Positions 39,706 to 48,117 of a stretch of DNA of 64,000 nt are shown piece by piece. The DNA is from an uncultured Spartobacteria bacterium. Lineage in GTDB: Bacteria; Verrucomicrobiota; Verrucomicrobiia; Chthoniobacterales; Chthoniobacteraceae. The notes under the pieces are model-generated. The model made no database searches. It worked only from the letters and a program-made list of their open reading frames with translations, and had not been told where the DNA came from. How positions within the stretch are numbered: position 1 is the stretch's first letter; the number at the start of each line of letters is the position of its first letter. The stretch lies in assembly GCA_903882875.1 (NCBI GenBank), contig CAIRYQ010000124.1:52969-116968 (forward strand), given 5' to 3'. Both the position numbers and the translations under genes were made by a program.

Positions 39706-40906
39706 CAATCATCATCCACGCGACGGGCTGTCGGTTTGCGATCACCGCAGCGTGGACGTCGCGCATGGTTGCATCGTGGGGGATCGCAATCAAGTCCGCG
39801 AGCGCGCCCGGCTCGATTTTTCCCGCGTTGAGGTTCAGCGCGCGTGCGCCATGCAGCGTGGCCATCGCGACGACGTCCGCCGGGTTCAGCCACTGTTCAC
39901 GGTCGGCGAGGATGCGCATCTCGTCGAACATCGAGAGCGAATGCGTGCTCGCGAGGCTGTCCGTGCCGAGGCAGATGTTCATGCGCAGCTCAAGCAGCTT
40001 CGCGAGGCGGAACGGGGCGTGCCGGAAATAGCGGTGGCTGCCGGGGCAGTGGACGATGCTCGGGCGCTCGTGGCGTGGGATGCTCGCGAGCAGCGTGAAG
40101 TCCGAGTCGTCGAGTTCATTCATGTGCGCGAGGATCCAGCGCGCGCCAAAGGGCGTGTGATGAAACAGGTGCCGCAGCGGCGTGTTCCCGTGCTGGCAGT
40201 CCTCCATCCAGCGTCCGACGCGCAGCATGAACTCGTAAAGTTCGCCGCGCCCGTGGCGGAACATCTCCCACTCCTCGCGCGATTCCGCGACGTGCGTCAT
40301 CACCGGCATGTCGAGCTTTGCCGCGGACTCGCTCACGCTTTCATACAGCGGGCCGGATGCCGTGTAGGGGGCGTGCGGACTCAGCCCGAAGCCGCCACGC
40401 CGTGCATCGCATGGCTCAAAAAACGCGAGCATCCCGCTCGACACTTCCTCGCTCGGCACCTGATGCCGCACATCAATCATCTCCAGGAACCACCACGTCC
40501 GCAGCGGACTCGCCGGCATGTCCAACATCAGCTCCGCGAACGACTCGATGTTTGCAATGCTCGTCGTGCCCCAGCGTCTTGATTCGGCAAATCCGCGCAC
40601 TATTGCGGCACGGTAATCATCCGGCCCGAGGCTGCGCTTGAGCGCGTTGATTCGCCCGACCCATTCCGTGAAACTCCGCTGCGGCTGAATCGCACGCCGC
40701 AGCATCGTGTAGTCGAGATGGCAGTGCGCGTTCACGAGGCCCGGCATCAGCAGGCGCTCGCCGAGATCCGTCACCTCGCCCGAATGCTCCGCGCGGATTT
40801 CCGCGAAAGTGCCGACTGCCGTGATCGTGTTTCCGTGAACGACGACCGCACCGTCCGGAATCGGAGCGCCGCTCACCGGGACGACCATGCGCGCGCGGAG
40901 AATCAT
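39683..40906 (-). CDS. Amidohydrolase, MTA/SAH/aminofutalosine deaminase-type
   Basis: A 407-residue metal-dependent deaminase of the TIM-barrel amidohydrolase superfamily. Metal ligands are in HCHLDYT (His61, His63), THVAESREE and the distal GTDS aspartate, with substrate-site SPHAPYTAS. Relatives deaminate methylthioadenosine, S-adenosylhomocysteine or aminodeoxyfutalosine (menaquinone synthesis); sequence alone does not separate these. ATG 40906 overlaps the upstream stop by four bases. metH, a source-side neighbour of SAH metabolism, is encoded further along the same strand. Confidence 0.82.
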   Translation of the reverse strand: MILRARMVVPVSGAPIPDGAVVVHGNTITAVGTFAEIRAEHSGEVTDLGERLLMPGLVNAHCHLDYTMLRRAIQPQRSFTEWVGRINALKRSLGPDDYRAAIVRGFAESRRWGTTSIANIESFAELMLDMPASPLRTWWFLEMIDVRHQVPSEEVSSGMLAFFEPCDARRGGFGLSPHAPYTASGPLYESVSESAAKLDMPVMTHVAESREEWEMFRHGRGELYEFMLRVGRWMEDCQHGNTPLRHLFHHTPFGARWILAHMNELDDSDFTLLASIPRHERPSIVHCPGSHRYFRHAPFRLAKLLELRMNICLGTDSLASTHSLSMFDEMRILADREQWLNPADVVAMATLHGARALNLNAGKIEPGALADLIAIPHDATMRDVHAAVIANRQPVAWMMIDGQILAH

Positions 40907-41535
40907 GGGGCAGGGGATTCGTCCTTCACCATCTTGCGTGCGGCGGCGACGAGGAAATTGCACCCTTCGTGGCAGAGGAGCGGCATCGAATCCACAGGCG
41001 TCGCACCGGCGCGGAATTTCTCCGGCGGCAGCAGCGGCACGGCGACGTCCCCGCTGATCTGCCAGAGGATCGTCTTCAGGCAGCCGCCGTTCGTGCGGCA
41101 CTGCTTTGCGATCAGCCGCTGCGCCTGCTCATGTGTGAGCTTCTGCGTGATGCGATACATCCCGGTCTGCCGCGCGAGCGTGTCGTGGAATTCCACCGGC
41201 ATGATTTCGCCGCGCCCGTGCGCGAGCCACACGCCGATCATCGCCGGGTAAAAATAATCGAGCGCGAGTCGCACCGCCTGCGCGTCCGGCAGCACGAGCC
41301 GCCAGCCGTGGCGCAGGTTCGGCGCGGTCTTCAGCGCGCGATACGCGCCGGTGTCGTCGAAATTTGCGAGCGAGCGAGCATCCTCCCATTTCGAAAACGC
41401 CGCGAGTTCGCCGCGCCGCGCGTCATCGGCGTGCCGCAGTTCCCAGCCGCCTTCCGTGTGCATGACAATAATCTGCCCGACGAATTTCCCGCCGGCGTGC
41501 AGCCAGCGTTCGAGTTCCTGTGTCGTGTCGCGCAT
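40903..41535 (-). CDS. DR2241-type protein with predicted 4Fe-4S cluster
   Basis: A 210-residue protein resembling the C-terminal half of Deinococcus DR2241. Four cysteines are placed for a cluster: Cys146 and Cys152 (KQCRTNGGC) and Cys188 and Cys192 (LLCHEGCNF). The N-terminal part is a mixed alpha/beta domain (DR2241-stabilising-type). It starts one base into the stop of the CbiX-like chelatase, so the two are translationally coupled. In Deinococcus the two parts are linked in one protein, so a joint role in siroheme or cobalamin chemistry is likely. The reaction is unknown. Confidence 0.75.
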   Translation of the reverse strand: MRDTTQELERWLHAGGKFVGQIIVMHTEGGWELRHADDARRGELAAFSKWEDARSLANFDDTGAYRALKTAPNLRHGWRLVLPDAQAVRLALDYFYPAMIGVWLAHGRGEIMPVEFHDTLARQTGMYRITQKLTHEQAQRLIAKQCRTNGGCLKTILWQISGDVAVPLLPPEKFRAGATPVDSMPLLCHEGCNFLVAAARKMVKDESPAP

Positions 41536-42347
41536 CACGCGGTGTGGCGTGCATCGAAAGCCGCCACCTGGTCAAGAATCACATCCGCAAAACCCGCCTC
41601 CGTGCCGATCGAACTCGCGTAGTAGAGCGTGCGTCCACGGAGCCGGTACGGATTTTTCGCAAAGACCGATGAGCGATCCGCGCTCGCCGCGCCGGGCGAT
41701 TCAGTCGCGATGCCGAGGAGCACCGGGATGTCCTCGTAGCTGTGCAGCCCGTCCGCGATAAAGAACGGCACCACGACGACATTCGGGCTCGTCGCGAGCC
41801 TGTCCCATTCCGCGATGAGCGGAGCTTCCTCCATGTAGGCGTTCAGCACCTCGCGGTAGCGCCCGAGTGCGGCGATGCGATCCACTTCACGCTTCGCGGC
41901 GACGGCGGAGTTTTCATTCAAATCCGTGCCGTGGCCGACGATGAAAAGGCTCGTCTTTTCCGGCGGCACTCCGGGCGCGATCTCGGCGGCACGCTTCAGC
42001 AGCAGCTCAGCCATGCGCGGATGATTTCCGACCGGATCACAATATTTTACCAGGTGTCGGCCGATGCGCGTCGGGCCTTCGCCGAGGCCGAGTTCACGGG
42101 GAATCACCGACTTTGTGAAGTAGCCCTCGCTGATGAAATTCGGCACGACATACACGTCCTCGCGATCCACGCAGTGCAGTATCTGACGCAGGCTCGGCTC
42201 CTCCTTCCAGAACGCACAGTGTACTTCGCCGAAAATGCCGCGCCCGCGGATTTCCTCCGCGAGTTTCCACGTTGGCGTGCTCGAGTCGGGATTCAGCGTC
42301 GAGCCGTGTCCGGCGATGACGAGCGCACTGTCGGTTTTTTGAAACAT
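41535..42347 (-). CDS. CbiX/SirB-like sirohydrochlorin chelatase
   Basis: A 270-residue two-domain chelatase of the CbiX group, which inserts Co or Fe into sirohydrochlorin. Both halves carry the fold's histidine motif: IAGHGSTLN at the N-terminus (His14) and IVGHGTDLN in the second half, with FFIADGLHSYED near the C-terminus. The upstream ATG at 42371 would add eight residues; ATG 42347 precedes the first strand directly. It works downstream of the SUMT domain encoded at 25.2 kb. It overlaps the DR2241-like gene by one base. Confidence 0.85.
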   Translation of the reverse strand: MFQKTDSALVIAGHGSTLNPDSSTPTWKLAEEIRGRGIFGEVHCAFWKEEPSLRQILHCVDREDVYVVPNFISEGYFTKSVIPRELGLGEGPTRIGRHLVKYCDPVGNHPRMAELLLKRAAEIAPGVPPEKTSLFIVGHGTDLNENSAVAAKREVDRIAALGRYREVLNAYMEEAPLIAEWDRLATSPNVVVVPFFIADGLHSYEDIPVLLGIATESPGAASADRSSVFAKNPYRLRGRTLYYASSIGTEAGFADVILDQVAAFDARHTA

Positions 42348-42404
42348 CGGAATTTTGCGTAAGCACCGCACCCCGCGATGTCGAACGGTTTCCTGCCGTG
42401 AGTG

Positions 42405-44321
42405 TCAGTTTGACGGGCGCAGCTCGCCGAGTTTCGCGCGGCTCACGTCGTCGCGCACATCGCGGTCCGCGGCCTCGCCGTACGCACGCGCGGCGATTTT
42501 CCTGTCGCCGATCTGTTCGGCGATTTGCCCGAGGAGACGCCACGATTCCGCACGGTACGGGTGGCCCGTGAGCTGGCGCAGGATGTCCTCGTAGGCTTTG
42601 TCCGCGCGACCGTTGGCTGCGAGCGTTAGCGGATACATCCGTGCGACGGACCAGTTGCGTCCCGCGATGCTCGCGGCGTTTCCGAGGAGATTGAGCTGCG
42701 GCTTGCCGGTGCGCGCCTGGAGGATGCGGGCTTCCAGCACCATCGCATCGGCTGCAAACAGCGGTGATTTTTCCACGACGGCGAGTTCGGCGAGCGCGGT
42801 GTCGAAGTCCTTCTTCACGTAGGAGGCGATGGCGATGTTGAAGCGCGCGATGTCGAGCCGCGGCTCCTTTGCGAGCGCCTCGCGGAAAAGCGCGAGTCCT
42901 TCGGCGGTCTTCCCGTCCTGCATCGCGAGCTGGCCGAGATTGATCATCATCCGCGCGCCGCCGCCCGCCCGCGCGGCGGTCTCGGTGACAAATGTGCGTT
43001 GGTCGCGCCAATAGCCCTGCTGTCGCCACGTCTGGACGGCGAGGAAGGCAAGCCACAGCGCAGCGAAGGCACCGAGTGCGGCAAGCATTTTCGGATGCTC
43101 TTGCGCGAGTGCGCGTGCGGTGAAAAGAATCGCTGCGATGAGAAATGCGCTCGGCACGTAGATCCAGTGCTCGGCAATGGTCGCATTCAGCGCGAAGACA
43201 TTGCTCACAGGCAGCCACGTCACCGCCGCACACGCGAGTGCGAGCGCGGCATCCGGTGCGAATTTCCGAGCGCGACGCCACCACCACGCGAGCGCGGCGG
43301 CGATGCAGAGTCCGGCGAGTGTCTGTGCTTCGCGCAGCCGTCCGTTGCGCAAGTTTGCGGCATCGTCGCCGACCGGTCTCGTCGAGACATCGCGCTCCAT
43401 GTGCAGCGAGTGCGGGGCGATGAAAAGGGTCGCATATTCCGCGAGCGCGCGTGCGACGAGGATCGGCCGCGCCTTCCACGGCGTGCCTTCGCCGGACGAG
43501 GGCGGCGGTGTCTGCGCCGCCGTCGTCCGCAATGCAAAATATGCCCCGCACGAGATCACCGCGGCGGCCAGCCACGACAGCCAGCCGCGCGGATCGCGAG
43601 GGGCGCGGACAAGCACCCACACGAGCCACACGGCCAGCAGCGCCACACCGCTTTCCTTCGAAAGCAGCGCGAGCAACGCGCACAGTGCGGCGATGATGAG
43701 CGCACGCGCGGCGGGACGATCTCCGGGCACGAACGCGCCGCGGGCATGGGCCTTTGCAACGAGCGCGAGGCCGGAAAAAATGAAAATCGCCGCAAGCGAA
43801 TCCGCGCGTCCGCTCACGTAAGTGACCGCGCTCGTGTGCACCGGGTGCAGCGCCCAAGCGATTGCGCCCGCGAGCGGCCACCATCCGGCATTTGCGCCGA
43901 ACCACACGCCGAGCAGCCACCACAGCGCGAGCGCGGCGAGTGCGTGTGCGAGCACGCTGGAGAAATGCCAGCCGGGTTGCGCCGCGCTTTGCACTGCCGT
44001 GAGATCTGCGGAGTCCCCGGTGTCGGGCGCGCCGGTTTTCGCCGCCGTCCTGGTGCCTTCCGGACGCGCAATGCCCCACAGCGCGTAATCGGCCATGAAC
44101 GTGAGCCGCTGCACGGGCCGGTAGAAATTGCTCGCCGTCGCGTCGAGGAAAAGGAACTCGCGGAAGGCCTCCGGCGCGAGACGCCACGAGCGGATGGTCG
44201 GGTCGCGCAGCACGAGCGCGGTGTCGTCCCACACGAAGCTGTTGCGCATCGCCGGCCAGTACGCCACGAAAGTCGTGAACATGATGACGAAAACCGAAAG
44301 CAAGCGGGCTGGGCGAGACAT
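42405..44321 (-). CDS. Polytopic membrane protein with C-terminal TPR region (TMTC-like)
   Basis: A 638-residue protein with about ten or more membrane segments in the first 420 residues, starting FVAYWPAMRNSFVWDD. The FVWDD and SFYRP-like (NFYRPVQRLTF) motifs resemble GT-C/TMTC-type mannosyltransferase-like proteins. The last 190 residues are tetratricopeptide-like helical pairs (LGQLAMQDGKTAEGLALFREAL). It may be a glycosyltransferase or an anchoring protein. The start at ATG 44321 precedes the first hydrophobic helix. It is divergent from the L,D-transpeptidase gene with an 88-base gap. Confidence 0.8.
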   Translation of the reverse strand: MSRPARLLSVFVIMFTTFVAYWPAMRNSFVWDDTALVLRDPTIRSWRLAPEAFREFLFLDATASNFYRPVQRLTFMADYALWGIARPEGTRTAAKTGAPDTGDSADLTAVQSAAQPGWHFSSVLAHALAALALWWLLGVWFGANAGWWPLAGAIAWALHPVHTSAVTYVSGRADSLAAIFIFSGLALVAKAHARGAFVPGDRPAARALIIAALCALLALLSKESGVALLAVWLVWVLVRAPRDPRGWLSWLAAAVISCGAYFALRTTAAQTPPPSSGEGTPWKARPILVARALAEYATLFIAPHSLHMERDVSTRPVGDDAANLRNGRLREAQTLAGLCIAAALAWWWRRARKFAPDAALALACAAVTWLPVSNVFALNATIAEHWIYVPSAFLIAAILFTARALAQEHPKMLAALGAFAALWLAFLAVQTWRQQGYWRDQRTFVTETAARAGGGARMMINLGQLAMQDGKTAEGLALFREALAKEPRLDIARFNIAIASYVKKDFDTALAELAVVEKSPLFAADAMVLEARILQARTGKPQLNLLGNAASIAGRNWSVARMYPLTLAANGRADKAYEDILRQLTGHPYRAESWRLLGQIAEQIGDRKIAARAYGEAADRDVRDDVSRAKLGELRPSN

Positions 44322-44409
44322 GGGCTGCGCAGTGGAAAGCACGGTGCGCGCCCGCGAAGGAAAATCTTCCGCACTCACACTTGCACGCTTTCTTCCGGGC
44401 ATCGCTGTG

Positions 44410-45156
44410 ATGGGCCGTTGCTTCGTCCTGCTGGTGGCGGCATTTTTCTGCGATGTGAACGCAGCGGAGTTCGACGGTGTGCGGCAGCTCATCGTGGCGA
44501 CCGCGCCGTCTTGGGATGCGTTCGAGGGCAGTGCGCAGTGTTTCGAGCGCGTGGGCGGCGAGTGGAAGGCCGTGGGCAAACCGTGGACGGTGCTCTACGG
44601 CAAGCGCGGCCTCGCGTGGGGCTCGGGCGTCCACGGACAGGAAGAAAAAGGGTTGCGCAAGGTGGAGAACGACGGGCGTTCGCCGGCCGGAGTCTTTCGA
44701 TTCGGCACAATCTACACATACGATCGCGCGTTGCCGGAGGGGAGCGACTATCCGTTTCACACCGTCACGGCCGCGGATGCGTGGATTGATGATGCCACAA
44801 GCCCCGACTACAACCGCCACGTCGTCGTGGATCCGAAAAATCCGCCGCCATGGTATGCGAAGCAGCGCATGAGGCTCGGCGATTTCGCATACCGCTGGCT
44901 CGTCGAGCTGCGGCATAATTCTGATCCGCCCGTGCCCGGAAATGGCAGCGCGATTTTCCTCCACCTCCGCCGTGCGCCGCATAAGCCGAGCGTCGGCTGC
45001 ACTGTGATGAGCGAACCCAATCTCACCGCGCTCATCCGCTGGCTGCGCGCAGATGCGAAGCCGCATTTCGTGCTTCTGCCGCGCGACGAATACGTGGCGA
45101 GATGGAAGGCGTGGAATCTGCCCTCATCGGAGATTGCGAAGGCAGTGCTGCAGTAG
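44410..45156 (+). CDS. Secreted L,D-transpeptidase-like (YkuD) protein
   Basis: A 248-residue exported protein. The signal peptide is cleaved near VNA (residue 18). The YkuD-like core has the catalytic histidine in IFLHL and cysteine Cys197 in KPSVGCTVM. Upstream GVFRFGTIYTYD fits the YafK/ErfK type. Such enzymes cross-link peptidoglycan or attach proteins to it, although some members act as endopeptidases. ATG 44410 is chosen for the signal peptide; GTG 44407 is the alternative. A small GC hairpin follows 23 bases after the stop. Confidence 0.85.
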   Translation: MGRCFVLLVAAFFCDVNAAEFDGVRQLIVATAPSWDAFEGSAQCFERVGGEWKAVGKPWTVLYGKRGLAWGSGVHGQEEKGLRKVENDGRSPAGVFRFGTIYTYDRALPEGSDYPFHTVTAADAWIDDATSPDYNRHVVVDPKNPPPWYAKQRMRLGDFAYRWLVELRHNSDPPVPGNGSAIFLHLRRAPHKPSVGCTVMSEPNLTALIRWLRADAKPHFVLLPRDEYVARWKAWNLPSSEIAKAVLQ

Positions 45157-45179
45157 CCGTATGTGAGCATTGTGTTTCG

Positions 45180-45196
45180 GAACGCGCAGTGCGTTC
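45180..45196 (+). terminator. Weak hairpin after the YkuD-like gene
   Basis: GAACGC, five bases, GCGTTC: a six-base-pair stem 23 bases after the stop. No T-run follows, so termination here is doubtful. The rest of the 198-base gap to the antiporter start holds the leader frame listed below. Confidence 0.3.
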
Positions 45197-45288
45197 GCAA
45201 TCCCCGGGCATGAGCGCACAAGAGAGGTGTAGCTAAGCCGCGTGGATTCCTGCACGGTTCCTCACGCAGGGAAACAACAGGGGACATT

Positions 45289-45333
45289 ATGAAACAAAAC
45301 GTCGTAACACTCACGAGGCGGACGAGTGCGTGA
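45289..45333 (+). CDS. Candidate 14-residue leader peptide
   Basis: MKQNVVTLTRRTSA, preceded by a good AGGGGA ribosome binding site five bases before the ATG, ends 21 bases before the antiporter start, which has its own GGGGAG site. The position suggests a translated leader (attenuation or coupling). Chance occurrence cannot be excluded at this length. Confidence 0.35.
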   Translation: MKQNVVTLTRRTSA

Positions 45334-45354
45334 AAGCGCCGGGGAGCACGACCG

Positions 45355-47022
45355 ATGAATGATTTCGCAGCCAAACAGCCCGTTGCGTACGCCGTCCTTG
45401 TTTTGGCGGCAGTGGCAGTGTTCGGGCTGGCAATCGGGCATGTCAAAGTGCGGGGCGTGCGCCTCGGTGTGGCCGGGGTGCTCTTCGCGGGAATCTTTTT
45501 CGGCCACTACCAGATCACCCTGCCTGCTGAGACGCTCGGCTTCGTCCGCGACTTCGGGCTGATCCTGTTTGTGTACACGATCGGGATCCAAGTGGGGCCG
45601 GGCTTTCTCACTTCGCTGAGGCGGCAGGGGCTTCCGTTGAATTTGCTGGCGGTGGGCATCGTGCTCTTCGGAGCGGTTCTGACGATCCTGAGTTCGCGTT
45701 TGCTGCACATTGACATGGCTGCGGCGGTGGGAATTTTTTCCGGCGCTACGACGAACACGCCATCGCTCGGCGCGGCGCAGGAGGCGCTGAAGCAGGTGCC
45801 CGGAATGACGGCGACGCAGGCGAGTCTCCCGGCATTGGGCTATGCGGTCGCGTATCCTTTCGGAATCGTCGGCATCATCCTCGCGATGGTGCTCGTGCGG
45901 ACGATCTCGCGGATCGATCCGGCGAAAGAGGCCAAGGCATTCGCGCTGGAGCAGGACGCGGGCAGCGAGCCCGTCCAGCGCATGTGCATCCGCGTGCGCA
46001 ATCCGAACATGGTCGGCTTGCGGCTCCACGAAATCCCGAGCAAGGACATGCTGGGCGTGATCATTTCCCGAATCAAATACGCGGGTGAGAGCGAGGTGAG
46101 TGTCGCGAATGCGGATACGGCGCTCCACGAAGGTGACATCGTGCTCGCAGTCGGCACGCTCACGAATCTCCGCGAACTCTGCCTGATCATGGGGGTGGAG
46201 AGTACGGAGGATCTGATGGAGACGCCGGGGCCGGTGACGTTTGACCGCTTCGTGGTGACGCGCAAAGAAGTCCTCGGCAAAACGATCCGGGAGCTGGAAC
46301 TCACGCAGCAATACGGCGTGACTGTGACGCGCGTGATGCGCGCCGATGTGGAACTGACTGCCGTGCCCGCGCTCCGCCTGCAGTTTGGCGACAAACTGCA
46401 AGTCGTGGGCAAGGAGGCGGACATCGCGAAAGTGGCATCCGTGCTCGGCAATTCGATCAAGGACATGAACCGCACGAACTTCATGCCGATGTTCATCGGC
46501 ATCGGGCTCGGCGTCCTGCTCGGGCTATATCCGTTTTCGTTCGCCAACATGCCGACGCCGGTGCGGCTCGGACTGGCTGGTGGTCCGCTCGTCGTAGCGA
46601 TCGTGCTGAGCCGGATGCGGCGCCTCGGAAGCATGATCTGGTACATGCCGCAGAACGCGAATCTCGCGCTGCGCGAACTCGGCATCACGCTTTTCCTCGC
46701 ATGCGCCGGATTGAAGGCGGGCGCGCATTTTTTCGAGGTGCTCTTCACCAGCCAGGGACTGCTGTGGATGGCGTGCGGCGCGGTCATCACTCTCGTGCCG
46801 CTGCTGCTCGCCGCGTGGATCGGGCGCGCATTCATGAAGCTGAATTTCATGAATCTGTGCGGACTGCTTTCCGGCAGCATGACGGATCCGCCGGCGCTCG
46901 CATTTGCGAACGCGATCAACAACTCGGACGCACCGTCCGTCGCCTATGCCACGGTGTATCCGCTCACCATGCTGCTGCGCATTCTCGTGGCGCAGATTCT
47001 CGTGGTGTTTTTCGCACGCTGA
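45355..47022 (+). CDS. AspT/YidE/YbjL-family antiporter-like transporter
   Basis: A 555-residue inner-membrane protein with two membrane halves, each of about five segments (Asp-Al_Ex repeats), separated by two TrkA_C/RCK-type cytoplasmic domains (about 200-370: CIRVRNPNMVGLRLHEI and FVVTRKEVLGKTIRELEL). GIFSGATTNTPSLGAAQ and GLLSGSMTDPPALAFAN are the paired family motifs. The best-known member, AspT, exchanges aspartate for alanine; others probably move dicarboxylates. It is followed 30 bases later by an outer-membrane barrel gene and then pckA. Confidence 0.9.
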   Translation: MNDFAAKQPVAYAVLVLAAVAVFGLAIGHVKVRGVRLGVAGVLFAGIFFGHYQITLPAETLGFVRDFGLILFVYTIGIQVGPGFLTSLRRQGLPLNLLAVGIVLFGAVLTILSSRLLHIDMAAAVGIFSGATTNTPSLGAAQEALKQVPGMTATQASLPALGYAVAYPFGIVGIILAMVLVRTISRIDPAKEAKAFALEQDAGSEPVQRMCIRVRNPNMVGLRLHEIPSKDMLGVIISRIKYAGESEVSVANADTALHEGDIVLAVGTLTNLRELCLIMGVESTEDLMETPGPVTFDRFVVTRKEVLGKTIRELELTQQYGVTVTRVMRADVELTAVPALRLQFGDKLQVVGKEADIAKVASVLGNSIKDMNRTNFMPMFIGIGLGVLLGLYPFSFANMPTPVRLGLAGGPLVVAIVLSRMRRLGSMIWYMPQNANLALRELGITLFLACAGLKAGAHFFEVLFTSQGLLWMACGAVITLVPLLLAAWIGRAFMKLNFMNLCGLLSGSMTDPPALAFANAINNSDAPSVAYATVYPLTMLLRILVAQILVVFFAR

Positions 47023-47052
47023 TCGCGCGGCGGCCATGCCGCATTTTTGAAT

Positions 47053-48015
47053 ATGAAAACAACAACAGGGACCAAAGACGGGACTCGCAGTGTGCGCGTC
47101 TCGCATCAGGGAAAAACGATCCTGCATCATACCATCCGCTTGCTGCCGGCATTGCTGGCCACCGCGCTTTCCGCGCTGGGTGGGGATAACACGGCTCCAT
47201 CTGTCGCGGCCAAGAAGCCGGAACTCGGAGACCTCACGGTGTCGAACCTCCTTTCCGCGGGCTGGGACGAGGCTTGGACGCGCAGATCGCGCGCCGACGA
47301 CACCCCGGACATGGCTCTGCTCCGCGCGCAGACAAACTTCCTGACGGATGTCTTCCGGCTGGACTACGCATACCAGCGGAATTTCAGGGCCAACGAGGTG
47401 CGGGGCACCGATGCTTTCACAGGCACGCTCGAATATGCGTTCAACCGGCGCTTCGAACTCGGGCTGGTCGGCTATTACAACTGGTTGGACTCACGCGCGG
47501 GTTCGGATCTCGCGGGCGCAACCGCCGGGGCCTTTGTCCGACTTCAGTTGGTGGACACGGCCGTGAGTTCGCTGGCCACCACACTGAGAGTCGCGCTGCC
47601 AAATCACGACATTGGGGGAAAGACTACCGTGACGAGTCTGACCCTCACCGGGTGGCGGAATCTTTCGCCGCTCGGGCTGAACCGCGTGGGGCTTTATTAC
47701 CATGTGCAGGAGGAAACAGTCGCCGGCCCGACGAAATCCGGGGCGGTTCGCAATGACCTGAACTATGCAGTCTCCCTCGCCAAGACTTGGACAGGCGCGG
47801 ACAGTTTCTTTGGGAATGCCAGCACATTTGTCGAAGCCTACGGGAAGACCAATCTCGACGGAAAAGACCGCGGCCAGACCATTGTCACCATCACCCCTGG
47901 CGTGCGTGCGACGTTCGCGCACCGCCACATCGTCATGGCGGGCGTGGACTTTCCGATCGCAAATCCCCGGCCTTACGAACGAATCATCCGGCTGACCTAT
48001 ATCTATAATTTTTGA
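47053..48015 (+). CDS. Outer-membrane beta-barrel protein
   Basis: A 320-residue exported protein. A signal peptide with a long n-region is followed by a short N-terminal helix (VSNLLSAGWDEAW). The rest consists of amphipathic strands separated by short turns, ending in a terminal phenylalanine (LTYIYNF), the classic outer-membrane insertion signature. The ATG at 47053 is preferred over an upstream TTG. It is not a recognised porin family. Its position right after the AspT-type transporter suggests it provides outer-membrane passage for the same solute, which is inference. Confidence 0.75.
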   Translation: MKTTTGTKDGTRSVRVSHQGKTILHHTIRLLPALLATALSALGGDNTAPSVAAKKPELGDLTVSNLLSAGWDEAWTRRSRADDTPDMALLRAQTNFLTDVFRLDYAYQRNFRANEVRGTDAFTGTLEYAFNRRFELGLVGYYNWLDSRAGSDLAGATAGAFVRLQLVDTAVSSLATTLRVALPNHDIGGKTTVTSLTLTGWRNLSPLGLNRVGLYYHVQEETVAGPTKSGAVRNDLNYAVSLAKTWTGADSFFGNASTFVEAYGKTNLDGKDRGQTIVTITPGVRATFAHRHIVMAGVDFPIANPRPYERIIRLTYIYNF

Positions 48016-48117
48016 CGCGTCCAAAACCAGCAAGGGGCGTCGGAAGATTGGCAATCGGCGGAGAGCTTCACGGACGCGGCTGACGCAACATCAATATCAC
48101 AAAAAACTGACTGACCT

